Counted from the stretch's first letter, positions 40,701 to 49,513 are shown. The stretch: DNA of 64,000 nt from an uncultured Bacteroidales bacterium (GCA_947168525.1 CAMVMG010000001.1:372001-436000), one strand, 5' to 3'. A program made the numbers and translations. The notes: a model not told the origin generated them from the sequence alone.

Positions 40701-42023
40701 TTACTGCACACCCTGGCCAATGAGTGTGGCCGACGTGCAGTCTGTAACCAGGATGTGAGCATAGTCTCCGGCCTTCTGCCCTGCGGCGGGGAACACGCAC
40801 ATCATGTTGTTCGATGCCCGCCCGCAAAGCTGGTCCGGATTCCGCTTGGACGGGCCTTCCACCAGGACAGTGAGGCGTTTCCCGATTTGGGCGCGGTAGC
40901 GTTCCAGGGACTTGCGGTTCTGCAGTCCGATAATCTCGTTGAGCCGGCGAGTTTTCACTTCCTGGGGGACGTCGTCCGGATAATTGCGGGCGGCCAGGGT
41001 GCCGGGGCGCTCCGAGTAGGCAAACATGAAGGCCCAGTCAAAGCCTACTTCCTCCATCAGGCTCAGGGTTTCACGGTGGTCTTCCTCGGTCTCTGAGCAG
41101 AAACCGGCAATAACGTCCGTGGTGAGCCCGCAGTCCGGCATCAGGCTACGGATTTTTGCCACCCGTTCCAGATACCATTCCCGGCTGTATTTGCGGCGCA
41201 TTTTCTCCAGCATGCGTGTGCTGCCGGACTGGACCGGCAGGTGGATGTGCCGGCAGATGTTGGGCGTGGAGGCCATGGTTTGCAGGACCTCGTCGCTGAT
41301 ATCCTTGGGGTGCGACGTGGCAAAGCGTACCCGCAGATCCGGGCTTACGGCGGCCACCATGGCCAGGAGAGCGGCGAAGTTCACGGTCTCCGTTTCGCTT
41401 TTCCACAGGTAGCTGTCTACGTTCTGTCCCAGCAGGGTTACTTCCTTGTACCCTTTCTGGAACACGTCACAGGCCTCTCGAACAATGGAGTGCGGGTCCC
41501 GGGAACGCTCCGCTCCGCGGGTGTAGGGCACTACACAGTAGGAGCAGACATTGTTGCAGCCGCGCATGATGGAGATAAAGGCCGATATGCCTTTCTTGTC
41601 TGTCCGGACTGGGGTGATGTCGGCATAGGTTTCTTCCCGGGAAAGGAGCACGTCAATCTGCGGGCTGTCGGGCGAGAGCGCCTCCAGCAGGCGGGGAAGC
41701 GAGCGATATGCGTCCGGCCCCACCACCAGGTCTACCTTCCTGGTTTCCAGGAGCTTGTCTTTCAGACGTTCGGCCATGCAGCCCACGATGCCCACGGCCA
41801 TGCCCGGCCTTTTTTTCCGGGCCTGGTTGAATACCTCGATCCGTCCCCAGATGCGCTGTTCCGCGTTGTCGCGCACGGAGCAGGTGTTGGCCATCACAAG
41901 GTCTGCCTCTTCCAGGACTTCCGTCCGCTCATAGCCGGCCTTTTCCAGGATGGAGAAGATGACTTCGGTGTCGTTCACGTTCATCTGACACCCGTATGTC
42001 TCTATATATGCTTTCTTGTTCAT
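40701..42023 (-). CDS. miaB: tRNA-2-methylthio-N6-dimethylallyladenosine synthase
   Basis: 440 residues: an N-terminal MTTase domain (ETYGCQMNVNDTEV and further Cys in NTCSVRD and GCMAE), a radical SAM domain with the CxxxCxxC motif in GCNNVCSYCVVPYTRG, and a C-terminal TRAM domain. It adds the methylthio group at A37 of tRNAs that read U-starting codons. The ATG at 42023 (MNKKAYIETYG) is chosen; the -7 element ends only six bases upstream. Confidence 0.95.
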   Translation of the reverse strand: MNKKAYIETYGCQMNVNDTEVIFSILEKAGYERTEVLEEADLVMANTCSVRDNAEQRIWGRIEVFNQARKKRPGMAVGIVGCMAERLKDKLLETRKVDLVVGPDAYRSLPRLLEALSPDSPQIDVLLSREETYADITPVRTDKKGISAFISIMRGCNNVCSYCVVPYTRGAERSRDPHSIVREACDVFQKGYKEVTLLGQNVDSYLWKSETETVNFAALLAMVAAVSPDLRVRFATSHPKDISDEVLQTMASTPNICRHIHLPVQSGSTRMLEKMRRKYSREWYLERVAKIRSLMPDCGLTTDVIAGFCSETEEDHRETLSLMEEVGFDWAFMFAYSERPGTLAARNYPDDVPQEVKTRRLNEIIGLQNRKSLERYRAQIGKRLTVLVEGPSKRNPDQLCGRASNNMMCVFPAAGQKAGDYAHILVTDCTSATLIGQGVQ

Positions 42024-42029
42024 AACTTG

Positions 42030-42037
42030 CAAAGATA
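42030..42037 (-). promoter_or_regulatory. -7 element of miaB
   Basis: TATCTTTG on the minus strand, six bases before the miaB ATG, which suggests a leaderless or very short-leader transcript. Confidence 0.6.
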
Positions 42038-42069
42038 CGCATTTTCCACGAGATTCACCGGGAAACAGG

Positions 42070-42101
42070 TTTGGCGGTTATCCCGGAAATAGCTATTTTT
42101 G
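42070..42101 (+). promoter_or_regulatory. promoter of the DUF3810 gene
   Basis: TTTG (42070-42073) and TATTTTTG (42094-42101), 20 bases apart; the ATG follows after seven bases. It is divergent from the miaB promoter within 85 bases. Confidence 0.65.
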
Positions 42102-42108
42102 CATCAGG

Positions 42109-43140
42109 ATGAAGAAGATTCATTACATAGGCCTGGTGCTCGCCGTGTTCGTCCTGCTGTGCAGGTGGTCCGTCCCCGTGGCAGAATTCTATGCCCGCGT
42201 CTGCTATCCTGCCATTTCGGCCGGCCTGTCCTTCCTGGCATCGGCCTTTCCCTTTTCCCTGGAAGAGCTGGCCGTGCTACTGTTCGCCGGGTTGCTCCTG
42301 CTTGTTCTGGTCAAGGCGCTGGTGCAGAAAAAAGGGTTGGGCTGGTGGCTGGGAAAAACCGCCCTCATCCTTGTGTGGCTGGTGGTGTGGCTGTATATGG
42401 GTTGGGGCAACAATTATTTCCGTAAGCCGCTCCTGGAGCGGGTGGGCATCCAAAGGCAACTCTTTTCCGAGAGCCGCTTCAATCAGTTCCTGTATGCCTA
42501 CACCGATTCGCTGAACGCAAGTTACAGCAGGGCTCCGCTTCCGGAAAAACCTCTCATCGAGGCCGATATCAAAGCGTATTATACCCGGGTGCTCCCGGAA
42601 TACGGCTATGCCCCCCTGCGGGCGTGGCAGCATCCCAAGCGGCCCCTGTTCAACCGACTGTATTCGGCCGTGGGCGTGTCCGGCTTCCTGGGCCCTTTCT
42701 TCTGTGAAACGCATGTGAACCAGGATGTGCTGGAAAACGACTATCCCTTTACCCTGGCCCACGAACTGGCCCATCTTGCGGGCGTCACCAGCGAGGCAGA
42801 GGCCAATTACTGGGCATACCGCTACTGTATCCATTCCGTAGACCCTGCCGTCCGGTACAGCGGGTATTACGCTGTTTTCCCGCATGTGGCCACCAATGTC
42901 CGCTCGTTCATGGTAGAGGATTATTATGGTTACTGGATGCGTACGGTAGATGAGCGGGTTCGCGCAGACTACCTTACCCAGCGGAATCACTGGGACGCGC
43001 TCCGGGTAGACTGGGTAGACCGTATCCAGTCCTGGCTCATGGACACCAGCCTCAAGCACAACCGCGTAAGCTCCGGTGCACAGGAGTACAGCGAGGTTGT
43101 GAGTCTGATTATTACGATGGAAGCAAACGGGGTGTTGTAG
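42109..43140 (+). CDS. DUF3810 membrane protein with zincin motif
   Basis: 343 residues. Two or three membrane segments at the N-terminus (HYIGLVLAVFVLLCRW, LAVLLFAGLLLLVLVKAL, ALILVWLVVWLYMGWG) are followed by a soluble domain with the zinc-peptidase motif HELAHLAG and a downstream EAEANYWAY that could give the third ligand. This is the DUF3810 family of Bacteroidetes and Firmicutes, for which peptidase activity is expected but, to my knowledge, not well characterised. The start at 42109 is set by the promoter seven bases upstream. It converges with upp. Confidence 0.85.
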   Translation: MKKIHYIGLVLAVFVLLCRWSVPVAEFYARVCYPAISAGLSFLASAFPFSLEELAVLLFAGLLLLVLVKALVQKKGLGWWLGKTALILVWLVVWLYMGWGNNYFRKPLLERVGIQRQLFSESRFNQFLYAYTDSLNASYSRAPLPEKPLIEADIKAYYTRVLPEYGYAPLRAWQHPKRPLFNRLYSAVGVSGFLGPFFCETHVNQDVLENDYPFTLAHELAHLAGVTSEAEANYWAYRYCIHSVDPAVRYSGYYAVFPHVATNVRSFMVEDYYGYWMRTVDERVRADYLTQRNHWDALRVDWVDRIQSWLMDTSLKHNRVSSGAQEYSEVVSLIITMEANGVL

Positions 43141-43149
43141 GCCATTCCG

Positions 43150-43803
43150 CTACAGTTTTTCCCCGAAAGCCAGGTCTCCGGCATCTCCCAGCCCGGGGAC
43201 GATGTAGCTGTGGCTGGTGAGTTCTTCGTCGATGGCGGCCACCCAGAGGGTGGTGTTGTCGTCCAGGGTTTGTCCCAGGTGGTCTATGGCATAGTGGCTG
43301 GCGATGGGGCACACCAGATGGATATGGCTGGGATAGCCGCCTTCCTCCACCAGTTTCTGGATGGCAATCTCAATGGAGGAGCCGGTGGCCAGCATGGTAT
43401 CTGCCAGGATAAGTGTTTTCCCTTCCAGCGAGGGGGTGGTGCAGTAGTCTGCCCGGATTTTAAAATAATCCCCTTTGCCGTATTTGCGGAAGGCGGCCAG
43501 GAAAGCGGTTTCTGCCGAGTCGAATACATCCAGGATGCCCTGGTGCAGGGGCAAACCCGCCCGGAGGATGGTGGAGACCACCAGCGGGGTGTCGTAGGTG
43601 GAAACCGGGGCGACGCCAAGCGGGGTGGAAACATCTTTCACGGAATATGCCAGCGTTTTAGAAATCTCGTAGGCGAAGATGTGCCCGACTCTTTCCAGGT
43701 TGGTCCTGAAACGAAGACGGTCTTTCTGAATTTGCCTGTCTCTCATCTGGGCGATAAAAGTATTGAGGACCGAGTTGTTCTCTCCGAGATTGATGAGTTT
43801 CAT
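43150..43803 (-). CDS. upp: uracil phosphoribosyltransferase
   Basis: 217 residues. The PRPP loop reads LILADTMLATGSSIEIAIQKL and the uracil-binding end VPGLGDAGDLAFG. It converts uracil and PRPP to UMP (pyrimidine salvage). It has its own promoter and is separate from radC upstream. The ATG at 43803 matches the family start. Confidence 0.95.
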   Translation of the reverse strand: MKLINLGENNSVLNTFIAQMRDRQIQKDRLRFRTNLERVGHIFAYEISKTLAYSVKDVSTPLGVAPVSTYDTPLVVSTILRAGLPLHQGILDVFDSAETAFLAAFRKYGKGDYFKIRADYCTTPSLEGKTLILADTMLATGSSIEIAIQKLVEEGGYPSHIHLVCPIASHYAIDHLGQTLDDNTTLWVAAIDEELTSHSYIVPGLGDAGDLAFGEKL

Positions 43804-43829
43804 GGTGCTTGGGTTAATGATTCCAAACA

Positions 43830-43837
43830 CAAATATA
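43830..43837 (-). promoter_or_regulatory. -7 element of upp
   Basis: TATATTTG on the minus strand, 26 bases before the upp ATG. Confidence 0.55.
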
Positions 43838-43862
43838 GTAAATATATGCGCAAAAGGAAAGC

Positions 43863-44564
43863 TTAGCGCATTTTTCCTGCTCTTTCTTCGGAAAAGGAAA
43901 AGAAGGAATCCTCGGCAATCACCACATGGTCCGTGAGTTTGATGCCCACTACGGAGAGGGCTCTTCTCAGCCGGTCGGTCTGCTGGATGTCGGCATCCGA
44001 GGGCAGGGGCTGCCCGGAGGGATGGTTGTGCACCAGGATTATCTGGCAGCACTGTTTCTCGATGCCCCTGCGGAGGATCTTGTGCACGTCCAGCTGGGTG
44101 CTCTCCATGCTTCCGGCCGATACCATCTCTTTTCCTATCAGGTAGTTGGCTTTGTTCAGCAACAAGATCCAGCACTCCTCGTGGTCCAGGTTCTTGAACA
44201 CGGGGAGCATCATGGAGAAAACCAGTTCCGGGGAGGTGACCGGCCTTTTGTCTTGGATCGACAGCTCTTCGAAGCTCCGTTTCCCCAGTTCCAGTGCCGC
44301 ATGGATGGCCACGGCCCTTGCCTGGCCAATCCCCTTGAGCCTTTCCAACTGCTCCATGGGCATGGACGCGAGCAGTGCCAGGCGGCCGTCGGCCTTGGAG
44401 AGTAGTTCCATCGACACTTCCATCACATTCTTCCCTCCGGTTCCGCTGCCCAGCAGGATGGCCAGCAGTTCCGCGTTGGAAAGGTTCCTGGCCCCCCGCT
44501 GGAGCAGCTTCTCCCGTGGCCTTTCTTCTTTGCACCAGTCTTTGATCCGCATCGTTCTTTCCAT
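43863..44564 (-). CDS. radC: RadC family (JAB/MPN) protein
   Basis: 233 residues: an N-terminal helix-hairpin-helix segment (RNLSNAELLAILLGSGTGGKN, LERLKGIGQARAVAIHA) and a C-terminal JAB metalloprotease-like domain with HNHPSGQPLPSDAD, holding the metal ligands. Function is uncertain despite the old name; it is no longer thought to be a core DNA repair enzyme. Two starts are possible (44564 or 44552). The first lies twelve bases after a -7 element. Confidence 0.92.
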   Translation of the reverse strand: MERTMRIKDWCKEERPREKLLQRGARNLSNAELLAILLGSGTGGKNVMEVSMELLSKADGRLALLASMPMEQLERLKGIGQARAVAIHAALELGKRSFEELSIQDKRPVTSPELVFSMMLPVFKNLDHEECWILLLNKANYLIGKEMVSAGSMESTQLDVHKILRRGIEKQCCQIILVHNHPSGQPLPSDADIQQTDRLRRALSVVGIKLTDHVVIAEDSFFSFSEERAGKMR

Positions 44565-44576
44565 TTAGGTTTGGCC

Positions 44577-44584
44577 CAAAGATA
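44577..44584 (-). promoter_or_regulatory. -7 element of radC
   Basis: TATCTTTG on the minus strand, twelve bases before the ATG at 44564. Confidence 0.55.
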
Positions 44585-44600
44585 GGGCGTGGAAACGGAA

Positions 44601-44632
44601 AACAGCACAATCGGTAAAAAGATTGTGCTGTT
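44601..44632 (-). terminator. terminator after the carboxyltransferase gene
   Basis: A 12-bp perfect stem (AACAGCACAATC / GATTGTGCTGTT) with an 8-base loop, 44 bases after the stop at 44676, followed by TTTTCC. It also lies just upstream of the radC promoter and so isolates the two genes. Confidence 0.75.
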
Positions 44633-44675
44633 TCTTACGAATATTTTTCCGTTTTTTACGACGGAGCGTTTTTTC

Positions 44676-46460
44676 TTATTGTAGGAAAGCGATGATCTCC
44701 CCCTTGGCAACCTGCTCTCCCTGTTTGCCCAGGACGGCTACCAGAAGGCCGTCTACCGCGGCGACGACCTCTTCCAGGCCGTAGTAGGTCTGGACATGGC
44801 CGATGACCTCGCCGGCCTTCACCTTCCTGCCCACCACGGGAGCCTTGGAGGTGTCGTCTACATCCACTTCCCACAGGAGCTGCCCCTTGACGGGGCACTG
44901 CACGGGCGTGGCCTTGGGATAACGATCCACATAGTCTTCGACCTTGAATTTGGGCATTTCCACCACAGGGCGTTCCACTACGATGGGGGCGCCGGCCTTG
45001 GCTTTCATGTCGGCCAGGTCCTTGTTGAAGCGCTCCTTGGCGATTCCACTGCGGTAATCCCTGTACTGGCGCTCATGCATGGCCAGCTCGAAGAGTTCTT
45101 CGTCGTCCTCGCCGTAATCCCAGCCTTCCTCGTCCATCATCTTGCGGAACTTGGGAAGTTCGTCCGGATAGTTGTCCTGCGGGTTGCCGGTGCTGAATTC
45201 CAACCCTTTTTCCTTGGCCAGGGCCACAATCTCAGGAGCGAGCTCGCCGGGGAGTCTGCCCATGTTGCCCAGGATCATGCCCCAGGTATCCTTGTCGATG
45301 GTGGTCCAGCGGGGCTTGTCGTTGAGCATATTGAACAAGTTCATCAGGGCCGTGTTCTTCACGTACTGGCTGAACGGGGTCACGAGGGGCGGATAGCCCA
45401 GACGCGGCCATACGTATTCCACTTCCTCGAAGAGTTTCACCATCAGGGTGTCCAGGCTCATCTCCGGACGGCCGTGGGCGCGCTGGGCGGCGTTGATAGC
45501 GCCCTGGAAGCCCTTGAGGTCTGCCATCATGGATCCCATCATGCCACCCGGCAGGCCGCAGCCCACCAGGAGGGAACTCATCTGGGAATTGGTGGGGTTA
45601 ATCCAATAGCCCAGGAAATCGTCGATGAATTTCTGGGTGAGGCGGCGCACCTCCATGTAGGCGTCCATGTTCAGGTCTTTCACCAGGAAACCGTCCGAGC
45701 GCATCATTTCCCGGATGGTGATTACGTCCGGGTGTACCTTGCCCCAGGAAAGGGGCTCTACGGCTACGTCCAGATAGTCTGCGCCGGCGCGGGCCACTTC
45801 CAGCATGGAGGCCACGGAAAAGCCGGGGCCGGTGTGGCCGTGGTACTGCACCTTGATATGCGGATATTTCTTTTTGATGTCGGCCACCAGTTCTCCCAGC
45901 ATGTTGGGACGGCCGATGCCGGCCATGTCCTTGAGGCAGATTTCATCGGCACCGTATTCCACCACTTTGTCCACGATGCCCATGTAATATGCCACGGTGT
46001 GGACGGGGGAGTAGGTGATGGACAGGGCCACCTGGGAGATCATGCCGCCTTTCTTGGCGCCGATCACCGAGCCTTTCAGGTTGCGGTGGTCGTTGAGGCC
46101 GCAGAAGGAGCGGGCGATGTCGGTGCCCTGCTTTTTCTTCACCTTGAACATGAGTTCGCGCACATCCAGCGGCACGGGGTTCATGCGCAGGGCGTTGAGG
46201 CCGCGTTCCAGCATATGTGTCTGGATGCCGGCCTTGTGGAAGGGAGCTGTCCAGGCACGTACGGCCTTGTTGGGGTTTTCGCCATACAGGAGGTTCACCT
46301 GCTCGAAGGCGCCGCCGTTGGTTTCTACCCGGTCGAAGCAGCCCATGTCGATAATGGCCGGAGCAACTTCCACCAGCTGATCTACCCGCGGGGTGTATCG
46401 GCCCGAACTCTGCCACATGTCCCTATATACGAGGGAAAACTTGATTTCTCTTTTTGACAT
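44676..46460 (-). CDS. oxaloacetate decarboxylase / pyruvate carboxylase subunit B-like carboxyltransferase, without biotin motif
   Basis: 594 residues. The HMGL-like carboxyltransferase barrel is clear (SLVYRDMWQSSGRYTP at the start, VEYGADEICLKDMAGIG, VQYHGHTGPGFSVASM), followed by the PYC_OADA conserved domain. The C-terminal 75 residues have the shape of a biotinyl/lipoyl domain (VGRKVKAGEVIGHV, VAAVDGLLVAVLGKQGEQV), but the AMKM tetrapeptide is replaced by residues TYYGLE, so no biotin-acceptor lysine is visible. Enzymes of this group move a carboxyl group between oxaloacetate or a similar acid and biotin. Here the biotin carrier would have to come from another protein. Confidence 0.88.
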   Translation of the reverse strand: MSKREIKFSLVYRDMWQSSGRYTPRVDQLVEVAPAIIDMGCFDRVETNGGAFEQVNLLYGENPNKAVRAWTAPFHKAGIQTHMLERGLNALRMNPVPLDVRELMFKVKKKQGTDIARSFCGLNDHRNLKGSVIGAKKGGMISQVALSITYSPVHTVAYYMGIVDKVVEYGADEICLKDMAGIGRPNMLGELVADIKKKYPHIKVQYHGHTGPGFSVASMLEVARAGADYLDVAVEPLSWGKVHPDVITIREMMRSDGFLVKDLNMDAYMEVRRLTQKFIDDFLGYWINPTNSQMSSLLVGCGLPGGMMGSMMADLKGFQGAINAAQRAHGRPEMSLDTLMVKLFEEVEYVWPRLGYPPLVTPFSQYVKNTALMNLFNMLNDKPRWTTIDKDTWGMILGNMGRLPGELAPEIVALAKEKGLEFSTGNPQDNYPDELPKFRKMMDEEGWDYGEDDEELFELAMHERQYRDYRSGIAKERFNKDLADMKAKAGAPIVVERPVVEMPKFKVEDYVDRYPKATPVQCPVKGQLLWEVDVDDTSKAPVVGRKVKAGEVIGHVQTYYGLEEVVAAVDGLLVAVLGKQGEQVAKGEIIAFLQ

Positions 46461-46485
46461 ATTCAGTGCGCTTAAAGTCTATCCA

Positions 46486-46493
46486 CAAAGATA
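46486..46493 (-). promoter_or_regulatory. -7 element of the carboxyltransferase gene
   Basis: TATCTTTG on the minus strand, 25 bases before the ATG at 46460. Confidence 0.55.
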
Positions 46494-46537
46494 CACATTT
46501 TCTCCCAAAAATGAAACTGACGGCTTTCGGTTGGCGT

Positions 46538-46580
46538 GAAAAAGCCCCCAGACGGCCTGAACGGCTTCTGGGGGTTTAAA
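46538..46580 (-). terminator. terminator of tRNA-His
   Basis: A strong hairpin with arms CCCCCAGAAGCCG and a nearly complementary GGCCGTCTGGGGG, then CTTTTT on the minus strand, directly after the tRNA. Confidence 0.88.
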
Positions 46581-46581
46581 G

Positions 46582-46655
46582 GGTGGATGATGGGGCTCGA
46601 ACCCACGACACTCGGAACCACAATCCGATGCTCTACCAGCTGAACTACATCCACC
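46582..46655 (-). tRNA. tRNA-His (GTG)
   Basis: 74 bases on the minus strand. Anticodon loop TTGTGGT gives anticodon GTG. The acceptor stem has the extra 5' G facing C73 that identifies tRNA-His, and the T-arm reads GGGTTCGAGCCC. Confidence 0.95.
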
Positions 46656-46668
46656 ATGTATGGGACTA

Positions 46669-46699
46669 CAAATGTAGGGATTTATTTTGAATTAACAAA
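46669..46699 (-). promoter_or_regulatory. tRNA-His promoter
   Basis: TACATTTG (46669-46676) and TTTG (46696-46699) on the minus strand, 19 bases apart. Confidence 0.7.
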
Positions 46700-46715
46700 A
46701 AAAATCTCATCTACC

Positions 46716-47399
46716 CTAGAAAGTGATGCTTTCTTCGTAGAGGCGGAAGGTGTTTTCTTCGCAGACGAGGTTCCCGTCTTTGTCCTTGTCCATCTTATCG
46801 ATGGTCAGATACAGAAGGCGGGTTTCTCCGGCGGGCAGCAGATTCGCCAGCTTGAAGCTGTACACTTCGTCTATGAGCTCATAGGAGGAGTCGTCGGCCA
46901 ACTCGGGGATGTCCCCGTTGCTCTCGTGGAAAAGGTACAGATTCAGGTCGTTCCGGTTCGGGGATTCGCGGTACTCCATGGAGATCCGGTGGGGCGTATT
47001 ACCGTCTTTGAGCCGATAATAAGCGACAATCAGGTTCAGGTAGCCTCCGCCAATGGAGTGTCCCCTCACCAGGATGGGGGATCCGGGCGTGCGCTCTTCC
47101 CAGGTGGCGGCCACGGGGGTGACGATGTTGCTCTCCTGATAGGTATTGAGGGTGATGCTGTAGTTCCGGTCGGTGATGTCGAAGCCGATCAGGTAGCGTT
47201 TTTCCGGCGACCATAGATGGTCTGTCTTGTCTGCCGTCACCGTGTACTTGACGCCGTAATCGCTGATAAACGTGTTGTTCGAGGTGGCGGTTACCATGTC
47301 CTGGACACCCTGTACATAAAAGGTGTCTTCCATGTTACAGGCGCTGAGGAGGATGGCCAAAAAAGCTGCAAGGGGGAGGTATTGGGCCAGTGACTTCAT
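46716..47399 (-). CDS. NigD-like lipoprotein
   Basis: 227 residues with a lipoprotein signal ending LLSACN. After an N-terminal beta domain there is a second with GGGYLNLIVAYYRLKDG, HRISMEYRES and NDLNLYLFHESNGD, the arrangement seen in NigD-like proteins of Bacteroidales, whose function is unknown. It overlaps the Fur-family gene by four bases, so it is made together with that regulator and could be one of its targets. Confidence 0.75.
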   Translation of the reverse strand: MKSLAQYLPLAAFLAILLSACNMEDTFYVQGVQDMVTATSNNTFISDYGVKYTVTADKTDHLWSPEKRYLIGFDITDRNYSITLNTYQESNIVTPVAATWEERTPGSPILVRGHSIGGGYLNLIVAYYRLKDGNTPHRISMEYRESPNRNDLNLYLFHESNGDIPELADDSSYELIDEVYSFKLANLLPAGETRLLYLTIDKMDKDKDGNLVCEENTFRLYEESITF

Positions 47400-47851
47400 A
47401 AGATTTTGGATTTTCTGGTTGGACGTGCGATAATCTGGATGTCGATGTCTTCGATGGAATAACCCTTGAACTTTCTCCGCTTGAGATGCTGGCTTACCAG
47501 CGTGGAGAGCTCATCGTCCGTCAGGTCCCGGAAGGTGTGGTTTTCCCGGTCGTACAGATGGATGTGCTTGAAGGTGTTCACGTCGAAGAACATCTTGTTG
47601 GTGGCAGACAGCCGGCGTCCGTAGATGTGAAGGTCGGCCAGCTGGGAAAGGATGTTATAGACTGATGCAACGGTGACGGATGCACCTTTTTCCACCAGGG
47701 CGTCCCGGACCATGTCGGCCGATGCATGCAGAAGCCGCATCATAACTTCGTGTACGGCCAGACGCTGGCGGGTGGCCTTGAGCCCATGCCTTCTGAGCTG
47801 GGTCCGGAATTCGTCCATGGTAGGGGCGGGATGCAGGGAAGCGGCGGACAT
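47396..47851 (-). CDS. Fur-family transcriptional regulator lacking CxxC
   Basis: 151 residues. The winged-helix part LRRHGLKATRQRLAVHEVMM...VTVASVYNILSQLADL is typical, and the dimerisation half follows (FKHIHLYDRENHTFRDL). The usual H-H-H/CxxC structural zinc motif is absent: there are no cysteines at all in this protein. It may therefore be a metal sensor that uses only the His/Asp/Glu site. It follows recN by three bases. An alternative start is 47818. Confidence 0.85.
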   Translation of the reverse strand: MSAASLHPAPTMDEFRTQLRRHGLKATRQRLAVHEVMMRLLHASADMVRDALVEKGASVTVASVYNILSQLADLHIYGRRLSATNKMFFDVNTFKHIHLYDRENHTFRDLTDDELSTLVSQHLKRRKFKGYSIEDIDIQIIARPTRKSKIL

Positions 47852-47854
47852 GGT

Positions 47855-49513
47855 CTAGGCGTTTAAATTTAAAAGAGACAGGGCATTGGCTATGGCCGCC
47901 TCCGTGATGGTGGAGCCGGAGAGCATCCGGGCCAGCTCCCGTACCCGGCCGTCCTTGTCCAGGAGGCTGATGGAGGTGGAGCCGCCCTGTTTGGTCACCA
48001 GGTAATGGGCATCGCCCTTGGCGGCCACTTGCGGAAGGTGGGTGATGGCAAAGACTTGCATGTGCGCGCCCATCCGGCATACCAGGGAGCCCATCTTGTC
48101 GGCCGCGCTGCCGGAGACGCCGGTGTCGATCTCGTCGAAGACCAGGGTGGGCATCTGCGTAAAACGGGCCATGATGGCCTTGAGGCTGAGCATGATGCGG
48201 GAGAGTTCTCCGCCCGAAGCGGCCTTTGACACGTCGGAGGGGGCTTGTCCGTTCCCCGAGAACAGGAACAGCACATTGTCTGCTCCCGTGGGCCCGGCTG
48301 TGGTTTTTTCCAGCGAAACCCGGAAAACGGCGCGGTCCAGTTCCAGTTCCTTCAACTGCTGCTCCAAGGCGGCGGCGAAGGGGGCCGATGCTTTCAGACG
48401 ACGGCTGTGCAGTTCCCCGGAGAGGGCGTCGTACTTTCCCCGGGCGGCCTGCGCGGCGGCTTCCAGTTCCTTTTCCCGGATGTCCAGCTGGTCGGTATCG
48501 GCCATGGCGCTCTCCAGGGCGTCCCGCAGGGCAATGAGCTCGGAAACCGTTCCGGCACCGTGCTTTTTGAGTAGCGCATAGAGCGCTCCCAGGCGGTCTT
48601 CCACTTCTTCCAGCCGACCGGGCGAGACCTGGGTGCGGCTGTTGACCGAGCTGATTTCCTGGGCGATGTCGTCCAGCTCCAGGCGGGCGCTCTCCACGCG
48701 CTGGGACAGCGGAGACAGCGCCGGAAGGAACGAGCCCGCCTTGTCCAGCAGTTTCACCGCCTCCCGAAGGCGTTGGGACAGGGGCTCCGACACCATGTCT
48801 TCGGGCGAAAACACGGCTTCCGCGGCGCACAGGGTCTCTTTGATTTCCTCTGCGTGGGATAGCTGCTGCTGCTCTGCCTCCAGCTCTTCCAGTTCGCCTT
48901 CCCGGAGGCGGGCGCGCTGGAGCTGCTCAAGCTGGGCGGCATTGTAGTCCCGCTCGCGGAGCAGGGAACTGCGCCGGGAACGGACCGCTTCCAGCTCCCG
49001 GAGGGCTTGCTGGCTGGCTGCCCAGGCCTCTCCCGCCTGTGTGCGGAGGGCCTTGCAGCCGGCGTAGGCGTCCAATGCTTCCAGTCGGAACCGGCTTTCT
49101 CCCAGCTGCAGGGTCTGATGCTGGGAGTGGATGTCTACCAGGCGGGTGCCCAGCTCCTGCAGGACGCCTATGGAGACGGGCTCGTCGTTGACGAAGCTGC
49201 GCGAGCGGCCGCTTTGGGACAGCACCCTTCTCAGGACCAGTTCCTCTTCTTCCATGGGCAGGTCGTTCTCCCGGAGGATGCGCAGCACGGATTCGTCTCC
49301 CTGGACGGAGAACACGGCCTCGACGCTGCAATGGTCTGCATGCGGGCCGATGGTGCTGGCATCGGCCTTGGCGCCCAGCACTAGCGAAAGGGCTCCCAGC
49401 AGGATGGATTTTCCGGCTCCGGTCTCTCCGGTAATAATGACGAGACCCTCCGGGAACAGGATGTCCAGAGAGTCTATCAGAATATAATTGGAGACGTGGA
49501 GGCCGGAAAGCAT
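47855..49513 (-). CDS. recN: DNA repair protein RecN
   Basis: 552 residues, SMC-like: N-terminal Walker A GETGAGKSILLGALSLVLGA, a long central coiled coil, the ABC signature ASGGELSRIMLSL and Walker B TLVFDEIDTGVSG. RecN acts early in double-strand break repair and holds broken chromosomes together. It starts three bases after rpoZ. Confidence 0.97.
   Translation of the reverse strand: MLSGLHVSNYILIDSLDILFPEGLVIITGETGAGKSILLGALSLVLGAKADASTIGPHADHCSVEAVFSVQGDESVLRILRENDLPMEEEELVLRRVLSQSGRSRSFVNDEPVSIGVLQELGTRLVDIHSQHQTLQLGESRFRLEALDAYAGCKALRTQAGEAWAASQQALRELEAVRSRRSSLLRERDYNAAQLEQLQRARLREGELEELEAEQQQLSHAEEIKETLCAAEAVFSPEDMVSEPLSQRLREAVKLLDKAGSFLPALSPLSQRVESARLELDDIAQEISSVNSRTQVSPGRLEEVEDRLGALYALLKKHGAGTVSELIALRDALESAMADTDQLDIREKELEAAAQAARGKYDALSGELHSRRLKASAPFAAALEQQLKELELDRAVFRVSLEKTTAGPTGADNVLFLFSGNGQAPSDVSKAASGGELSRIMLSLKAIMARFTQMPTLVFDEIDTGVSGSAADKMGSLVCRMGAHMQVFAITHLPQVAAKGDAHYLVTKQGGSTSISLLDKDGRVRELARMLSGSTITEAAIANALSLLNLNA

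Noticed and set aside
46472..46657. Open frame over tRNA-His; likewise 5623-5886 over tRNA-Ser
   Set aside because: They are translations of tRNA genes.
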